A stretch of 5,722 nt of DNA from assembly GCA_030623545.1 (NCBI GenBank), contig JAUXLW010000095.1, forward strand, positions 1-5,722, written 5' to 3'. Both the position numbers and the translations under genes were made by a program. Position 1 is the stretch's first letter. Each line of letters starts with the position of its first letter. Positions 1-5,722 of this stretch are shown here, in pieces. Below the pieces are notes generated by a model, which did no database searches, was not told the DNA's origin, and saw only the letters and a list, made by a program, of their open reading frames with translations. The DNA comes from Acidimicrobiia bacterium (lineage in GTDB: Bacteria > Actinomycetota > Acidimicrobiia > Spongiisociales > SHLN01).

Positions 1-319
1 CCTGTTTCCTAGCTTTTTCAGCTATGGGAGCAGGATCTGGATACACCTCGATGTGGACCGTCACCATGTCACAACCTGCCGTCTTGAACTGCTCGAAGTA
101 GAAATCGGCATTGTTCATCATCAGATGGGTATCGAAAAACAACTTCGAATGCGGCCGTAGATCCTCGATGACACTGAGACCGAAGGAGATATTGGGGACG
201 AAATGACCGTCCATAACGTCAACGTGAAGTCCGTCGACCAACGGTTCAACCCGCGCTACATCGTCGGCGAGGTGGGCAAAATCAGCCGCGAGCAGGGAGG
301 GGTAGATACGAGCGGGCAT
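1..319 (-). CDS. rpe: Ribulose-phosphate 3-epimerase, N-terminal half (runs off the left edge)
   Basis: Rpe interconverts D-ribulose 5-phosphate and D-xylulose 5-phosphate in the pentose phosphate pathway, in the cytoplasm, using a TIM-barrel fold and a divalent metal. The window holds 106 residues of a family usually near 220. Visible in order are the first strand PSLLAADF (residues 7-14), the signature HVDVMDGHFVPN (32-43), DTHLMM (63-68) and HIE (89-91). By family knowledge His32, Asp34 and His65 are metal ligands and Asp34 is also an acid/base catalyst; the second catalytic Asp lies in the missing half. The ATG at 319 places PSLLAADF where the family has it. It is 10 nt after the rsmB stop and has no clear Shine-Dalgarno sequence, so translation probably relies on rsmB readthrough traffic. 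Base composition is oddly low: by hand count about 53% G+C over bases 1-300 and about 62% G+C at third positions, against about 81% in coaC. Confidence 0.96.
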   Translation of the reverse strand, partial: MPARIYPSLLAADFAHLADDVARVEPLVDGLHVDVMDGHFVPNISFGLSVIEDLRPHSKLFFDTHLMMNNADFYFEQFKTAGCDMVTVHIEVYPDPAPIAEKARKQ

Positions 320-329
320 CTAGTGCAGC

Positions 330-1532
330 TTACCGGCCGGGTCCTATCAGACTGATGAACATGCCGTCGGTCCGGGTCAGGTGAGGAGCCAGGAGCCACC
401 CCTTCCCTTCGGATCTTCCCGGCAACCCGTCCGGGGGTCGAGCGGCGAATCCTTCGACGACTTGCGTGGTCTCCTCGGAAAAAACGGTACATACCGAGTA
501 CACCACAAGCCCGTCCGGCTTCAGCAAAGGCAAGGCCGCACTGATCATTTGTCGCTGCCGCTCCCCGGCCTGTCCTGGCTGATCGGGGCGCAGCCGATGA
601 CGGATCTCGGGACGACGTCGGAGAGTGCCGAGCCCGGTGCAGGGGGCATCGAGCAGCACTCGATCGAAGGCGGCGAGCGCCAGGGGGGGACGGCGGGCGT
701 CGGCGATCAGCCAGGGAATGTCAACGCCGGCAACTCTGAGGCGCTTGCGGGCGTTGCGAGCCCGGCGTTCGTGGTAATCGAGCGCGACGAGGGTGCCCTC
801 ACCTTGCATCCGGTCGAAGAGGTGCAGCGTCTTACCACCCGGGGCCGCCGCCAAATCCGCCACAACCATGCCGGGCAAGACTCCAGCGGCTATCCCCACC
901 GCCACCGACGATGGATCCATGTACTCGAGTCCCGGGGCCGGTTCGGCAACGCGGTATGCATCGGGGATACCGGCGACTGCTTCTCCCCCACCAGGGTCGG
1001 TGCCGGGTCGGACTCTGGCATTGAGTGGGGCCGGTTGTTGGGAAGCCTGCAGAAACTCTCGCGCTTCCTCGGAGCCCCACGCTCCCGTCAGCGACTCCAG
1101 AATCCAGGGGGCAACCCCCAGTTGGAGCGCCTCCCCCTCAACACCCGTCGGGAGTGGAGCACGGCCCCTGGTCAGCTTCCTCAGAATTGCGTTGGCGAAA
1201 CCGGCTGCCCCCTGGCCTGCCACCGACCGTGTCGCCGCAACCGCCTCGTTGACGGCGGCGTGTGGCGCCCCGTCGCCCATCAGCAACTCGTACCCTCCCA
1301 CCCGCAGCAGGTCGAGAACGGCGTCGTCGATTTCATCGAGCACCCTGCTGGACACCTCCGCCAGGTTGTGGTCGATCTCAGGGAGGTGGCGAAGGGTCCC
1401 GTAAACCAATCTCCGCACCAGGCGCGCATCCTGGTCCGACCCGAGCTGGTTGAGAAGGACGTTCGAGAAGGCTCCTTCGCGTATGACCCGCCCCAGCAAC
1501 TTGGCAGCCTGAAGGCGAGCGGAAGGGGTCAA
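330..1532 (-). CDS. rsmB: 16S rRNA (cytosine-967-C5)-methyltransferase RsmB
   Basis: RsmB (Sun/Fmu) uses S-adenosylmethionine to methylate C5 of cytosine 967 (E. coli numbering) of 16S rRNA, near the ribosomal P site. The 400-residue protein has an N-terminal NusB-like RNA-binding domain (about 1-125, with DQDARLVRRLVYGTLRH at 33-49) and a C-terminal Rossmann methyltransferase domain. The latter shows the SAM-binding motif DLAAAPGGKT (226-235), the acidic strand end VALDYHERR (249-257), LDAPCTGLG (294-302, Cys298) and YSVCTVFSEE (345-354, Cys348). By family knowledge one of these cysteines is the nucleophile and the other helps release the product. RTDGMFISLI (387-396) is the usual C-terminal strand. 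The start is TTG at 1532, overlapping the fmt stop as TTGA, which suggests coupled translation. It gives the normal NusB-domain beginning, and I see no better ATG or GTG nearby. The length is slightly short of the 429 residues in E. coli. No key residue is missing. Confidence 0.96.
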   Translation of the reverse strand: MTPSARLQAAKLLGRVIREGAFSNVLLNQLGSDQDARLVRRLVYGTLRHLPEIDHNLAEVSSRVLDEIDDAVLDLLRVGGYELLMGDGAPHAAVNEAVAATRSVAGQGAAGFANAILRKLTRGRAPLPTGVEGEALQLGVAPWILESLTGAWGSEEAREFLQASQQPAPLNARVRPGTDPGGGEAVAGIPDAYRVAEPAPGLEYMDPSSVAVGIAAGVLPGMVVADLAAAPGGKTLHLFDRMQGEGTLVALDYHERRARNARKRLRVAGVDIPWLIADARRPPLALAAFDRVLLDAPCTGLGTLRRRPEIRHRLRPDQPGQAGERQRQMISAALPLLKPDGLVVYSVCTVFSEETTQVVEGFAARPPDGLPGRSEGKGWLLAPHLTRTDGMFISLIGPGR

Positions 1533-2446
1533 CCGAGCCGCCAGGCGCCCCGGTGACCGTTAGCCCAGGCCAGGCCGCTCATACGGCCCCCTCCGGCCTG
1601 TTGCACAGTCCGCAATACGAGGACTCCCTCTTTAGTGCCGAGGTGCAGGAGATCATCGAAAACCGCCAACTCTCCGGCTTCGAGCTCATCTTCCGCCAGA
1701 GGCTCCGCCTCCCAAATCTTGAGTCGCTGCTCATCGACCAGTCCCCAGGCCCCTGGTTTGGGGTTGAAAGCCCGAACCATGCGGTGCAGGTCCATCGCCG
1801 AGCTCGTCTCGGGCTGAAGCTTCGCCTCGGCGGACGTCACCTTCTTGGCGGCGGTGGCGTCGGCACCCTGAGCAGTCCGGGTTGCCGTACCCGCGAGAAT
1901 GGCGTTGAGGTTGTCTGAGAGAAGAGTCGCCCCCAGGCCGGCCAGGCGCTCGGTGAGCGACCCGGTGGTGTCACCCTCCCCGATGGCAACTGCCTCCCAA
2001 GCAACGATGTCACCGGTGTCCATTCCGGCGTCGAGTTGCATGAGCGTCACCCCGGTCGTCGAGTCTCCTGCCAGGATTGCTCTGGCGACCGGTGCCGCCC
2101 CTCGCCAACGCGGCAGCAGGGAAAAGTGGACGTTCACGAAACCACATCTCGGCACGGCCAGCAGCCGTTCGGGAAGGAGCTGGCCGTAAGCGACCACAAC
2201 CGCCAGGTCGAACCCGGCCAGGTCGGCGGCGATCTCCGCGGCTCTGTCGGGCTGGGAAATCGCCAGATTCCAGTTCAACGCCGCCTCCTTCACGGCCGAA
2301 GGTCGCAAGCGACCCGACCGGCCTCGCGGCTTGTCGGGACGGGTTACAACGACGCGGACATCGGAACGTGCGCGCAGGACGTCGAGGCTGGGGACGGCGG
2401 CGTCGGGAGTCCCGAAAAAAGCGACCACGCGGGGATGCGAGGTCAT
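1529..2446 (-). CDS. fmt: Methionyl-tRNA formyltransferase
   Basis: Fmt transfers a formyl group from 10-formyltetrahydrofolate to the amino group of Met on initiator tRNA, so that bacterial translation can start. The protein has 305 residues (E. coli 315). The N-terminal formyltransferase domain shows FGTP (11-14), PDKPRGRSGRL (37-47, the loop that contacts the tRNA acceptor end), VVVAYGQLLP (83-92) and NVHFSLLPRWRGAAP (105-119), followed by LDAGMDTGDI (138-147). The catalytic triad known from E. coli (Asn, His, Asp) is present as Asn105, His107 and Asp143. The C-terminal OB-like tRNA-binding domain is recognised by RAFNPKPGAW (225-234) and GGGRMSGLAW (285-294). The ATG at 2446 begins one base after the def stop codon, and a weak GGGA lies 5 nt before it. 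The gene directly follows def, a common pairing because the two enzymes act at opposite ends of the same formylation cycle. The 3' end overlaps rsmB by 4 nt. Confidence 0.97.
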   Translation of the reverse strand: MTSHPRVVAFFGTPDAAVPSLDVLRARSDVRVVVTRPDKPRGRSGRLRPSAVKEAALNWNLAISQPDRAAEIAADLAGFDLAVVVAYGQLLPERLLAVPRCGFVNVHFSLLPRWRGAAPVARAILAGDSTTGVTLMQLDAGMDTGDIVAWEAVAIGEGDTTGSLTERLAGLGATLLSDNLNAILAGTATRTAQGADATAAKKVTSAEAKLQPETSSAMDLHRMVRAFNPKPGAWGLVDEQRLKIWEAEPLAEDELEAGELAVFDDLLHLGTKEGVLVLRTVQQAGGGRMSGLAWANGHRGAWRLG

Positions 2447-2447
2447 G

Positions 2448-2951
2448 TCAATCCCGCTGGGCGATTCCCAGCGCTTCCTCTCGCAACTCCCGCAGCGCTT
2501 CCTTCTTCAGCTGCTCATCGAGCTGCTCGATGAGCAGCTTCCCATTGAGGTGATCCACCTCGTGTTGGAGCATCCTTCCCAAGAGCTCATCGCCGGTGAC
2601 TGTGATCGGCTCGCCGGCAAGGTCGACTCCCTCGACCCGGACAAAGTCGGGTCGTTCGATGGGCCAAAAGCGTTCCGGCACGGACAGGCATCCTTCATCG
2701 AACTCCCACTTCCCGGAGGTCTCGACTACTTCGGGATTGATGACGTGCCCCGGGCCCTCACCGATGTCGTATACGAGCAATCGTTTCGAGACTCCGATCT
2801 GGGGCGCGGCCAGCCCCACCCCGGGTGCGTCGTACATGGTCTCGAGCAAGTCGGCGATCAATCTGGCCAGGGCGTCGTCAAACTCGGTCACCGGATCGGC
2901 CACTGTGCGCAGCACCGGATCGCCAAAAACCCGTATCGGAAAGACTGCCAT
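2448..2951 (-). CDS. def: Peptide deformylase
   Basis: Def is a metalloenzyme (Fe2+ in the cell for most members) that hydrolyses the N-formyl group from nascent proteins at the ribosome exit. The 167-residue length matches the family (E. coli 169). All three signatures are intact: GVGLAAPQIG (44-53, with Gln51), EGCLSVP (86-92, metal ligand Cys88) and QHEVDHLNG (129-137, metal ligands His130 and His134, catalytic Glu131). The spacing and the C-terminal helix (about 138-163, rich in Glu, Leu and Lys) fit a type 1 enzyme. The ATG at 2949-2951 gives the standard N-terminus MAVFPIRVFGDPVLR. It lies 26 nt after the priA stop; the nearest GGAG is 14 nt upstream, farther than usual. The stop codon is one base from the fmt ATG. 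The 3' part contains a perfect 14-bp inverted repeat, listed separately. I see no reason to doubt activity. Confidence 0.97.
   Translation of the reverse strand: MAVFPIRVFGDPVLRTVADPVTEFDDALARLIADLLETMYDAPGVGLAAPQIGVSKRLLVYDIGEGPGHVINPEVVETSGKWEFDEGCLSVPERFWPIERPDFVRVEGVDLAGEPITVTGDELLGRMLQHEVDHLNGKLLIEQLDEQLKKEALRELREEALGIAQRD
2509..2539. repeat. Perfect 14-bp inverted repeat with 3-nt loop inside def
   Basis: The arms AGCTGCTCATCGAG (2509-2522) and CTCGATGAGCAGCT (2526-2539) are exact reverse complements separated by CTG. In the minus-strand transcript this could form a 14-bp hairpin with a CAG loop. It encodes the stretch KLLIEQLDEQL of Def's C-terminal helix and its 3' edge is about 62 nt before the fmt start codon. 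There is no U-rich tract after it, so it does not look like an intrinsic terminator. The repeated peptide pattern EQLDEQL explains part of the symmetry (GAGCAGCT occurs twice in the mRNA sense) but does not by itself force the exact pairing. Any role is a guess. Confidence 0.75.
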
Positions 2952-2977
2952 GGCCGAAAAGGGTACTCCGGAGAGGC

Positions 2978-4756
2978 TCAGAGTTGGAGCGGATCAACGT
3001 CAATCCGCACCCTGATACCGCGCTCCCGCCATTCGTGAACTACCCGGCGCAAACCCACCCTGACTCGACGCAGATCTCGTCCTTGTATCAGCCAGTGGAA
3101 GCGGCCATCCCGGGAGGCGGGACCGAAGATCTCCACCCCCTGACCTCCAAGCCCTCTCAAATCGTCGTCTGCCTCCCCGTCGGTGTCGAGTTCGACCACA
3201 ATCACTTCGCCGCTGGGCGGCAGTCGGCTTTCCGCTCGCTTCTCAATCTCTCGCTCCAGAAACTTGAGAGGATCGCCATGACGCAGGGCGACAATTACCG
3301 GGTCGTTGGGCAGCCCCGTCTGGATCAGGCAACGCCTCCCTCCACCCCGACCGACCATGCCGGCCACCCGGCTGAGAATCCGCAAAGCGTCCTCGGCAGC
3401 CCGATAGTGCGGGGCGTGGATCAACCCATCCGCATCCACCACAACAGCCAGGTCGACCTGGTGAGCACCGGCCAGGTCGCGTTCGGTGCCGAGCCACACC
3501 GGGGCGCTAGAGCCCACCTCGCCGACTTCGAACGAACGTTCTAAATCCACCCCGAGCCTCTCGACGCCGGCGCCTAGTGGCTCGAAGCGCTTTCCCCCGC
3601 ACTCAACACAATCGCCCAAAGGGGCAGAACACCGAACACAACGATCTGATCTGTCCGCTCGAGCCTCGCAGACCTGGCATTGGCGCACCACGCGGCAAAC
3701 GCTGCATCGGAATGCCGGGGCAAAACCGCGTCGGTGCGTAAATACCAGCGCTCGCCTGTTCTTGTCCACAGTTCCCCGGATGGCAGCCAGCGCCCTGCTC
3801 GACACAAAGCCGGCCCCGGGTGGTTCCTCCGTCCGATCGACGACCTCTACCAGCGGCCAGATCCGTGTGCCTCCAGTTCTGGAAATTGGGATCCCGGCGG
3901 CGAGGAGCTCAGTGGTCGGCACTGCTCCGAGAAAAACCAGCCCATGTCGTTCAACCGCCGCTCGCCGCCGCGCCACCTCGCGAACGTGGATCGTCGGCGT
4001 CTGCTTCTCCTTCATGGCCCGGCGCCCTTCCTCCACAACCACCATGAGAGCAAGCCCCGTCACCGGCCAAAGAGCGGCCTCTCTGGTACCGACGATCAAG
4101 AGCCCGGGCTGGGTTGACGCCCGTGTCCATTCTGCTGTGAGCTTTCCGGCCGCAAGGGCGGTGTATCCCCGAAGCACCCGACCGGGAAAGCGCTCCTCTA
4201 GCTCCGTAGCCAGCGCCTCGACCTCGGCCACTGTGGAGACAACCGCGACGACCGACCGCTGTGCCTGTAAGACCGGAGCAGCTAGTGCCGCGATCGGCTC
4301 GGAATGGGGCCACCGGGTGAGAAGGTAATGGGGCCTGGCATGACTCCCTTCAGCGAGCGCCTTCGACAAGTCGGGAAGCGGTGAGGGAAGTTGGGCTGCA
4401 ATCGGGTGCAGAGAAGGGATTCTCACTGGACGAGGAAGGTTGGGTGGCGCCGCCTTGGAAAGCAACACGCTCAGTGGCGCTACGTAATGAGTGGCGAGCC
4501 ATCGAAGGGTCTCCAGCAACCTCGTGTGGAAGATCGGAAAGGCACTGGAGACGGCGTTGATGGGCTTGAGCGAGGCGGTCTCGCCCGTCCGCAATCCAAC
4601 AACATGGCCTCTGACCCTCCTCCCCCCGAGCGGAACCCTGACAATCGTCCCGACTTCGACGTTCATGTCCGGTGGAATCGAATAGCTGAAACCGTCGTCG
4701 ACGGCAAAGGTCGGTATGTCGGGAACCACCTGGGCGATGCGCCCCGGCGCCGTCAC
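2978..4756 (-). CDS. priA: PriA-like primosomal protein N', helicase motifs degenerate
   Basis: PriA recognises stalled forks and recombination intermediates and reloads the replisome; in E. coli it is also a 3'-5' superfamily 2 helicase. This version (592 residues, against 732 in E. coli) keeps the N-terminal 3'-DNA-binding domain (about 5-105, with DGFSYSIPPDM near 21-31) and the zinc module of eight cysteines at 351, 354, 360, 363, 373, 376, 383 and 386, just after HRRGFAP. The ATPase motifs are lost. The Walker A position reads YLLTRWPHSEP (144-154) with no GKT. The DEEH box has become VVVEEGRR (239-246), still followed by the PriA-type segment KEKQTPTIHVREVA. Motif VI (usually QVAGRAGR) is RVAGMVGR (463-470). 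By family knowledge actinobacterial PriA proteins are commonly degenerate in this way, so I infer a structural, non-helicase role. I chose GTG at 4756 because it overlaps the coaB stop as GTGA; a GTG at 4801 would add 15 residues and overlap coaB by 49 nt. Confidence 0.93.
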   Translation of the reverse strand: MTAPGRIAQVVPDIPTFAVDDGFSYSIPPDMNVEVGTIVRVPLGGRRVRGHVVGLRTGETASLKPINAVSSAFPIFHTRLLETLRWLATHYVAPLSVLLSKAAPPNLPRPVRIPSLHPIAAQLPSPLPDLSKALAEGSHARPHYLLTRWPHSEPIAALAAPVLQAQRSVVAVVSTVAEVEALATELEERFPGRVLRGYTALAAGKLTAEWTRASTQPGLLIVGTREAALWPVTGLALMVVVEEGRRAMKEKQTPTIHVREVARRRAAVERHGLVFLGAVPTTELLAAGIPISRTGGTRIWPLVEVVDRTEEPPGAGFVSSRALAAIRGTVDKNRRALVFTHRRGFAPAFRCSVCRVVRQCQVCEARADRSDRCVRCSAPLGDCVECGGKRFEPLGAGVERLGVDLERSFEVGEVGSSAPVWLGTERDLAGAHQVDLAVVVDADGLIHAPHYRAAEDALRILSRVAGMVGRGGGRRCLIQTGLPNDPVIVALRHGDPLKFLEREIEKRAESRLPPSGEVIVVELDTDGEADDDLRGLGGQGVEIFGPASRDGRFHWLIQGRDLRRVRVGLRRVVHEWRERGIRVRIDVDPLQL

Positions 4757-5415
4757 TGCCGCGGCTCTGAAGCCTGACGCACCCGGACGACCGCGTCCCA
4801 CAGACGGGTCGCCACCTCGGCCTTCGTCAGCAGCGGCCAGGGCTCGGTCGAACCATCCGGGTAAAAGATTGTCACTTGATTCGTGTCGGTCCCGAAACCC
4901 GAGCCCTCGGCCAGAACGTCATTGGCGACCAAAAGATCAACACCCTTCGTCATTGCCTTCTCCCGCGCCCGATCGAGGGAACCGGCCTCGGCTGCGAAAC
5001 CGACAACGAGGGCATCCGGAGCCTTCTCGGACACTCCGAGCAAGATATCGGGAGTCGGCTCCAGTTCGATCACCTGAAGCCCGTCTCTCCTGCGGATCTT
5101 CTCGGCCGAAGGCGCCGCAGGTCGAAAATCGGCCACCGCAGCCACCATTACGACAACGTCTTGTCGGGGGGCAAGCCCCCAGACCGACTCGGCCATCTCC
5201 TGGGCGGTTTCCACTCGTATGATCGTGGCGCCTGTGTCGACGGTCTCGACTGTCGTGACCAGGGTTACATCGGCCCCCCGGTCGGCTGCTTCGGCGGTGA
5301 CGGCCAGACCCATCTTTCCAGAAGAGTGATTGCCGATGTAGCGAACGGGATCGATCGGCTCGCGGGTCCCTCCGGCCGTAACGAGTACCCGCCAACCCGA
5401 GAGGTCACCCGGCAA
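4753..5415 (-). CDS. coaB: Phosphopantothenate-cysteine ligase (CoaB), separate from CoaC here
   Basis: CoaB joins 4'-phosphopantothenate to cysteine with nucleotide activation (CTP in bacteria), the second step of CoA synthesis from pantothenate. The 220 residues cover the whole CoaB domain: TAGGTREPIDPVRYIGN (13-29), SSGKMG (31-36), VAAVADFRP (91-99), EKIRRRD (105-111), VVGFAAE (137-143), VANDV (163-167) and FGTDTNQV (174-181). The SSGKMG, ADFRP and KIRR elements are those expected for dimer contact and nucleotide or intermediate binding. In most bacteria this domain is fused behind CoaC; here the two are in different frames. I chose TTG at 5415 because GGAG lies 7 nt upstream. A TTG at 5436 would add seven residues; it is preceded directly by an in-frame TAG, so no start lies further upstream. 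The stop overlaps priA as GTGA. A one-base insertion error that splits a real coaBC fusion is an open alternative. Confidence 0.9.
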   Translation of the reverse strand: MPGDLSGWRVLVTAGGTREPIDPVRYIGNHSSGKMGLAVTAEAADRGADVTLVTTVETVDTGATIIRVETAQEMAESVWGLAPRQDVVVMVAAVADFRPAAPSAEKIRRRDGLQVIELEPTPDILLGVSEKAPDALVVGFAAEAGSLDRAREKAMTKGVDLLVANDVLAEGSGFGTDTNQVTIFYPDGSTEPWPLLTKAEVATRLWDAVVRVRQASEPRQ

Positions 5416-5722
5416 GAAGCTTCTCCAGGGCCGCAACTATCTGTTCGGGCTCCGCCATGCGCCCGACGCCTTCGTCACCGCCCGCCAGCGCCCCGGACTC
5501 AGGCCCCACCATCCGATGACCATCGTCGATGAGGCGACTCACGTTCCGTTGCGTCGCCGGGTGCTCCCACATCTCGGTGTGCATGGCGGGTGCCAACAGG
5601 ACCGGACAACGGGCGGCCAGCAACGTGTTGCTCAACAGATCATCGGCCAGCCCCCCGGCGAGTTTCCCCAGGGTGTTGGTGGTTGCCGGCGCCACGACGA
5701 TGATCTCCGCCCAGCTCGCCAG
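5405..5722 (-). CDS. coaC: Phosphopantothenoylcysteine decarboxylase (CoaC), C-terminal part (runs off the right edge)
   Basis: CoaC is an FMN flavoprotein (HFCD family) that decarboxylates 4'-phosphopantothenoylcysteine to 4'-phosphopantetheine. The window holds the last 105 residues; the N-terminus with the active-site His is outside. Visible are the flavin-contact motif APATTNT (the PASANT motif of E. coli), KLAGGLADDLLS, the substrate motif PAMHTEMW followed by EHPATQRN, and GGDEGVGRMAEPEQIV. E. coli has PxMNxxMW with a catalytic Asn and a Cys in the loop before GxGRM; here these are His and Gly. I recall PAMHTEMW as the usual actinobacterial form, so this looks like lineage variation, not damage. 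The reading frame stops at TGA (5405-5407), right after the CoaC domain, where a fused CoaBC would read on into the linker and CoaB. Removing one G from GGG (5408-5410) would give a continuous AALEKLLAGDLSGWRVLVTAGG-type join, exactly like a normal fusion. Confidence 0.92.
   Translation of the reverse strand: MASWAEIIVVAPATTNTLGKLAGGLADDLLSNTLLAARCPVLLAPAMHTEMWEHPATQRNVSRLIDDGHRMVGPESGALAGGDEGVGRMAEPEQIVAALEKLLAG
5413..5426 (-). promoter_or_regulatory. Ribosome binding site and TTG start proposed for coaB
   Basis: On the minus strand, GGAG (5426-5423) is followed by a 7-nt spacer (AAGCTTC) and TTG (5415-5413), a near-ideal Shine-Dalgarno distance. The whole site lies inside the last codons of coaC (Leu-Glu-Lys-Leu-Leu-Ala), whose stop is only 11 nt further on than the TTG, so terminating ribosomes could reinitiate. 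CTG GAG AAG is also an ordinary codon run, so the site could be accidental. Confidence 0.5.

Noticed and set aside
723..769. 8-bp inverted repeat AACGCCGG / CCGGCGTT in rsmB
   Set aside because: Short arms 31 nt apart inside high-GC coding sequence; such pairs are common by chance.
381..1556. Long open frame of 391 codons on the plus strand
   Set aside because: It lies antisense to rsmB, which has every family motif. The translation shows no recognisable domain and is rich in Arg, Gly and Pro, as expected for the reverse strand of a high-GC gene.
2952..2977. Possible promoter or terminator in the 26-nt gap between priA and def
   Set aside because: It is the largest gap in the window but too short, with no -10/-35 pattern and no hairpin followed by a T tract.
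2331..3038. Plus-strand open frame of 235 codons across the priA end, def and the fmt start
   Set aside because: It is antisense to three genes in a row with clear products. No family motif is visible in it.
3448..3461. 14-bp perfect palindrome CCAGGTCGACCTGG inside priA
   Set aside because: A loop-free palindrome of this length is expected by chance at about 0.3 per window of this size; it is coding (around QVDLAV), and no regulatory setting is visible.
3486..4328. Plus-strand open frame of 280 codons inside priA
   Set aside because: A Ser/Thr/Arg-rich shadow of the priA coding strand with no domain pattern.

Overview
The window is a single, gap-free run of housekeeping genes, all read on the minus strand (right to left). 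In transcription order it holds: the 3' part of coaC (phosphopantothenoylcysteine decarboxylase), coaB (phosphopantothenate-cysteine ligase), priA (degenerate primosomal protein N'), def (peptide deformylase), fmt (methionyl-tRNA formyltransferase), rsmB (16S rRNA m5C967 methyltransferase) and the 5' half of rpe (ribulose-phosphate 3-epimerase). Nearly every base is coding. Junctions are an 11-nt overlap (coaC/coaB), a 4-nt GTGA overlap (coaB/priA), a 26-nt gap (priA/def), a 1-nt gap (def/fmt), a 4-nt TTGA overlap (fmt/rsmB) and a 10-nt gap (rsmB/rpe). I see no internal promoter, terminator, RNA gene, mobile element or CRISPR, so the set is probably one transcription unit whose promoter lies beyond the right edge.

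The organism is most likely a high-GC actinobacterium (Actinomycetota). The reasons are the gene order coaBC-priA-(def)-fmt-rsmB-rpe, a PriA that keeps its eight zinc cysteines but has lost the helicase ATPase motifs, the PAMHTEMW form of the CoaC substrate motif, and the YSVCT form of the RsmB catalytic motif. This rests on remembered family traits, not on a search, and I cannot name a genus.

The genes serve basic metabolism and information processing. CoaB and CoaC make 4'-phosphopantetheine for CoA. PriA belongs to replication restart. Fmt formylates initiator Met-tRNA, Def removes that formyl group from the new protein, and RsmB modifies the ribosomal P-site region. Rpe belongs to the pentose phosphate pathway.

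No new defence or mobile system is visible. The points most worth a second look are: (1) the normally fused CoaBC is split by a one-base frame change exactly at the domain linker, with a well-spaced ribosome binding site and TTG start for a separate CoaB; (2) PriA is a pseudo-helicase; (3) a perfect 14-bp inverted repeat with a 3-nt loop lies inside the 3' end of def; (4) G+C content and third-position codon use fall sharply in rpe.
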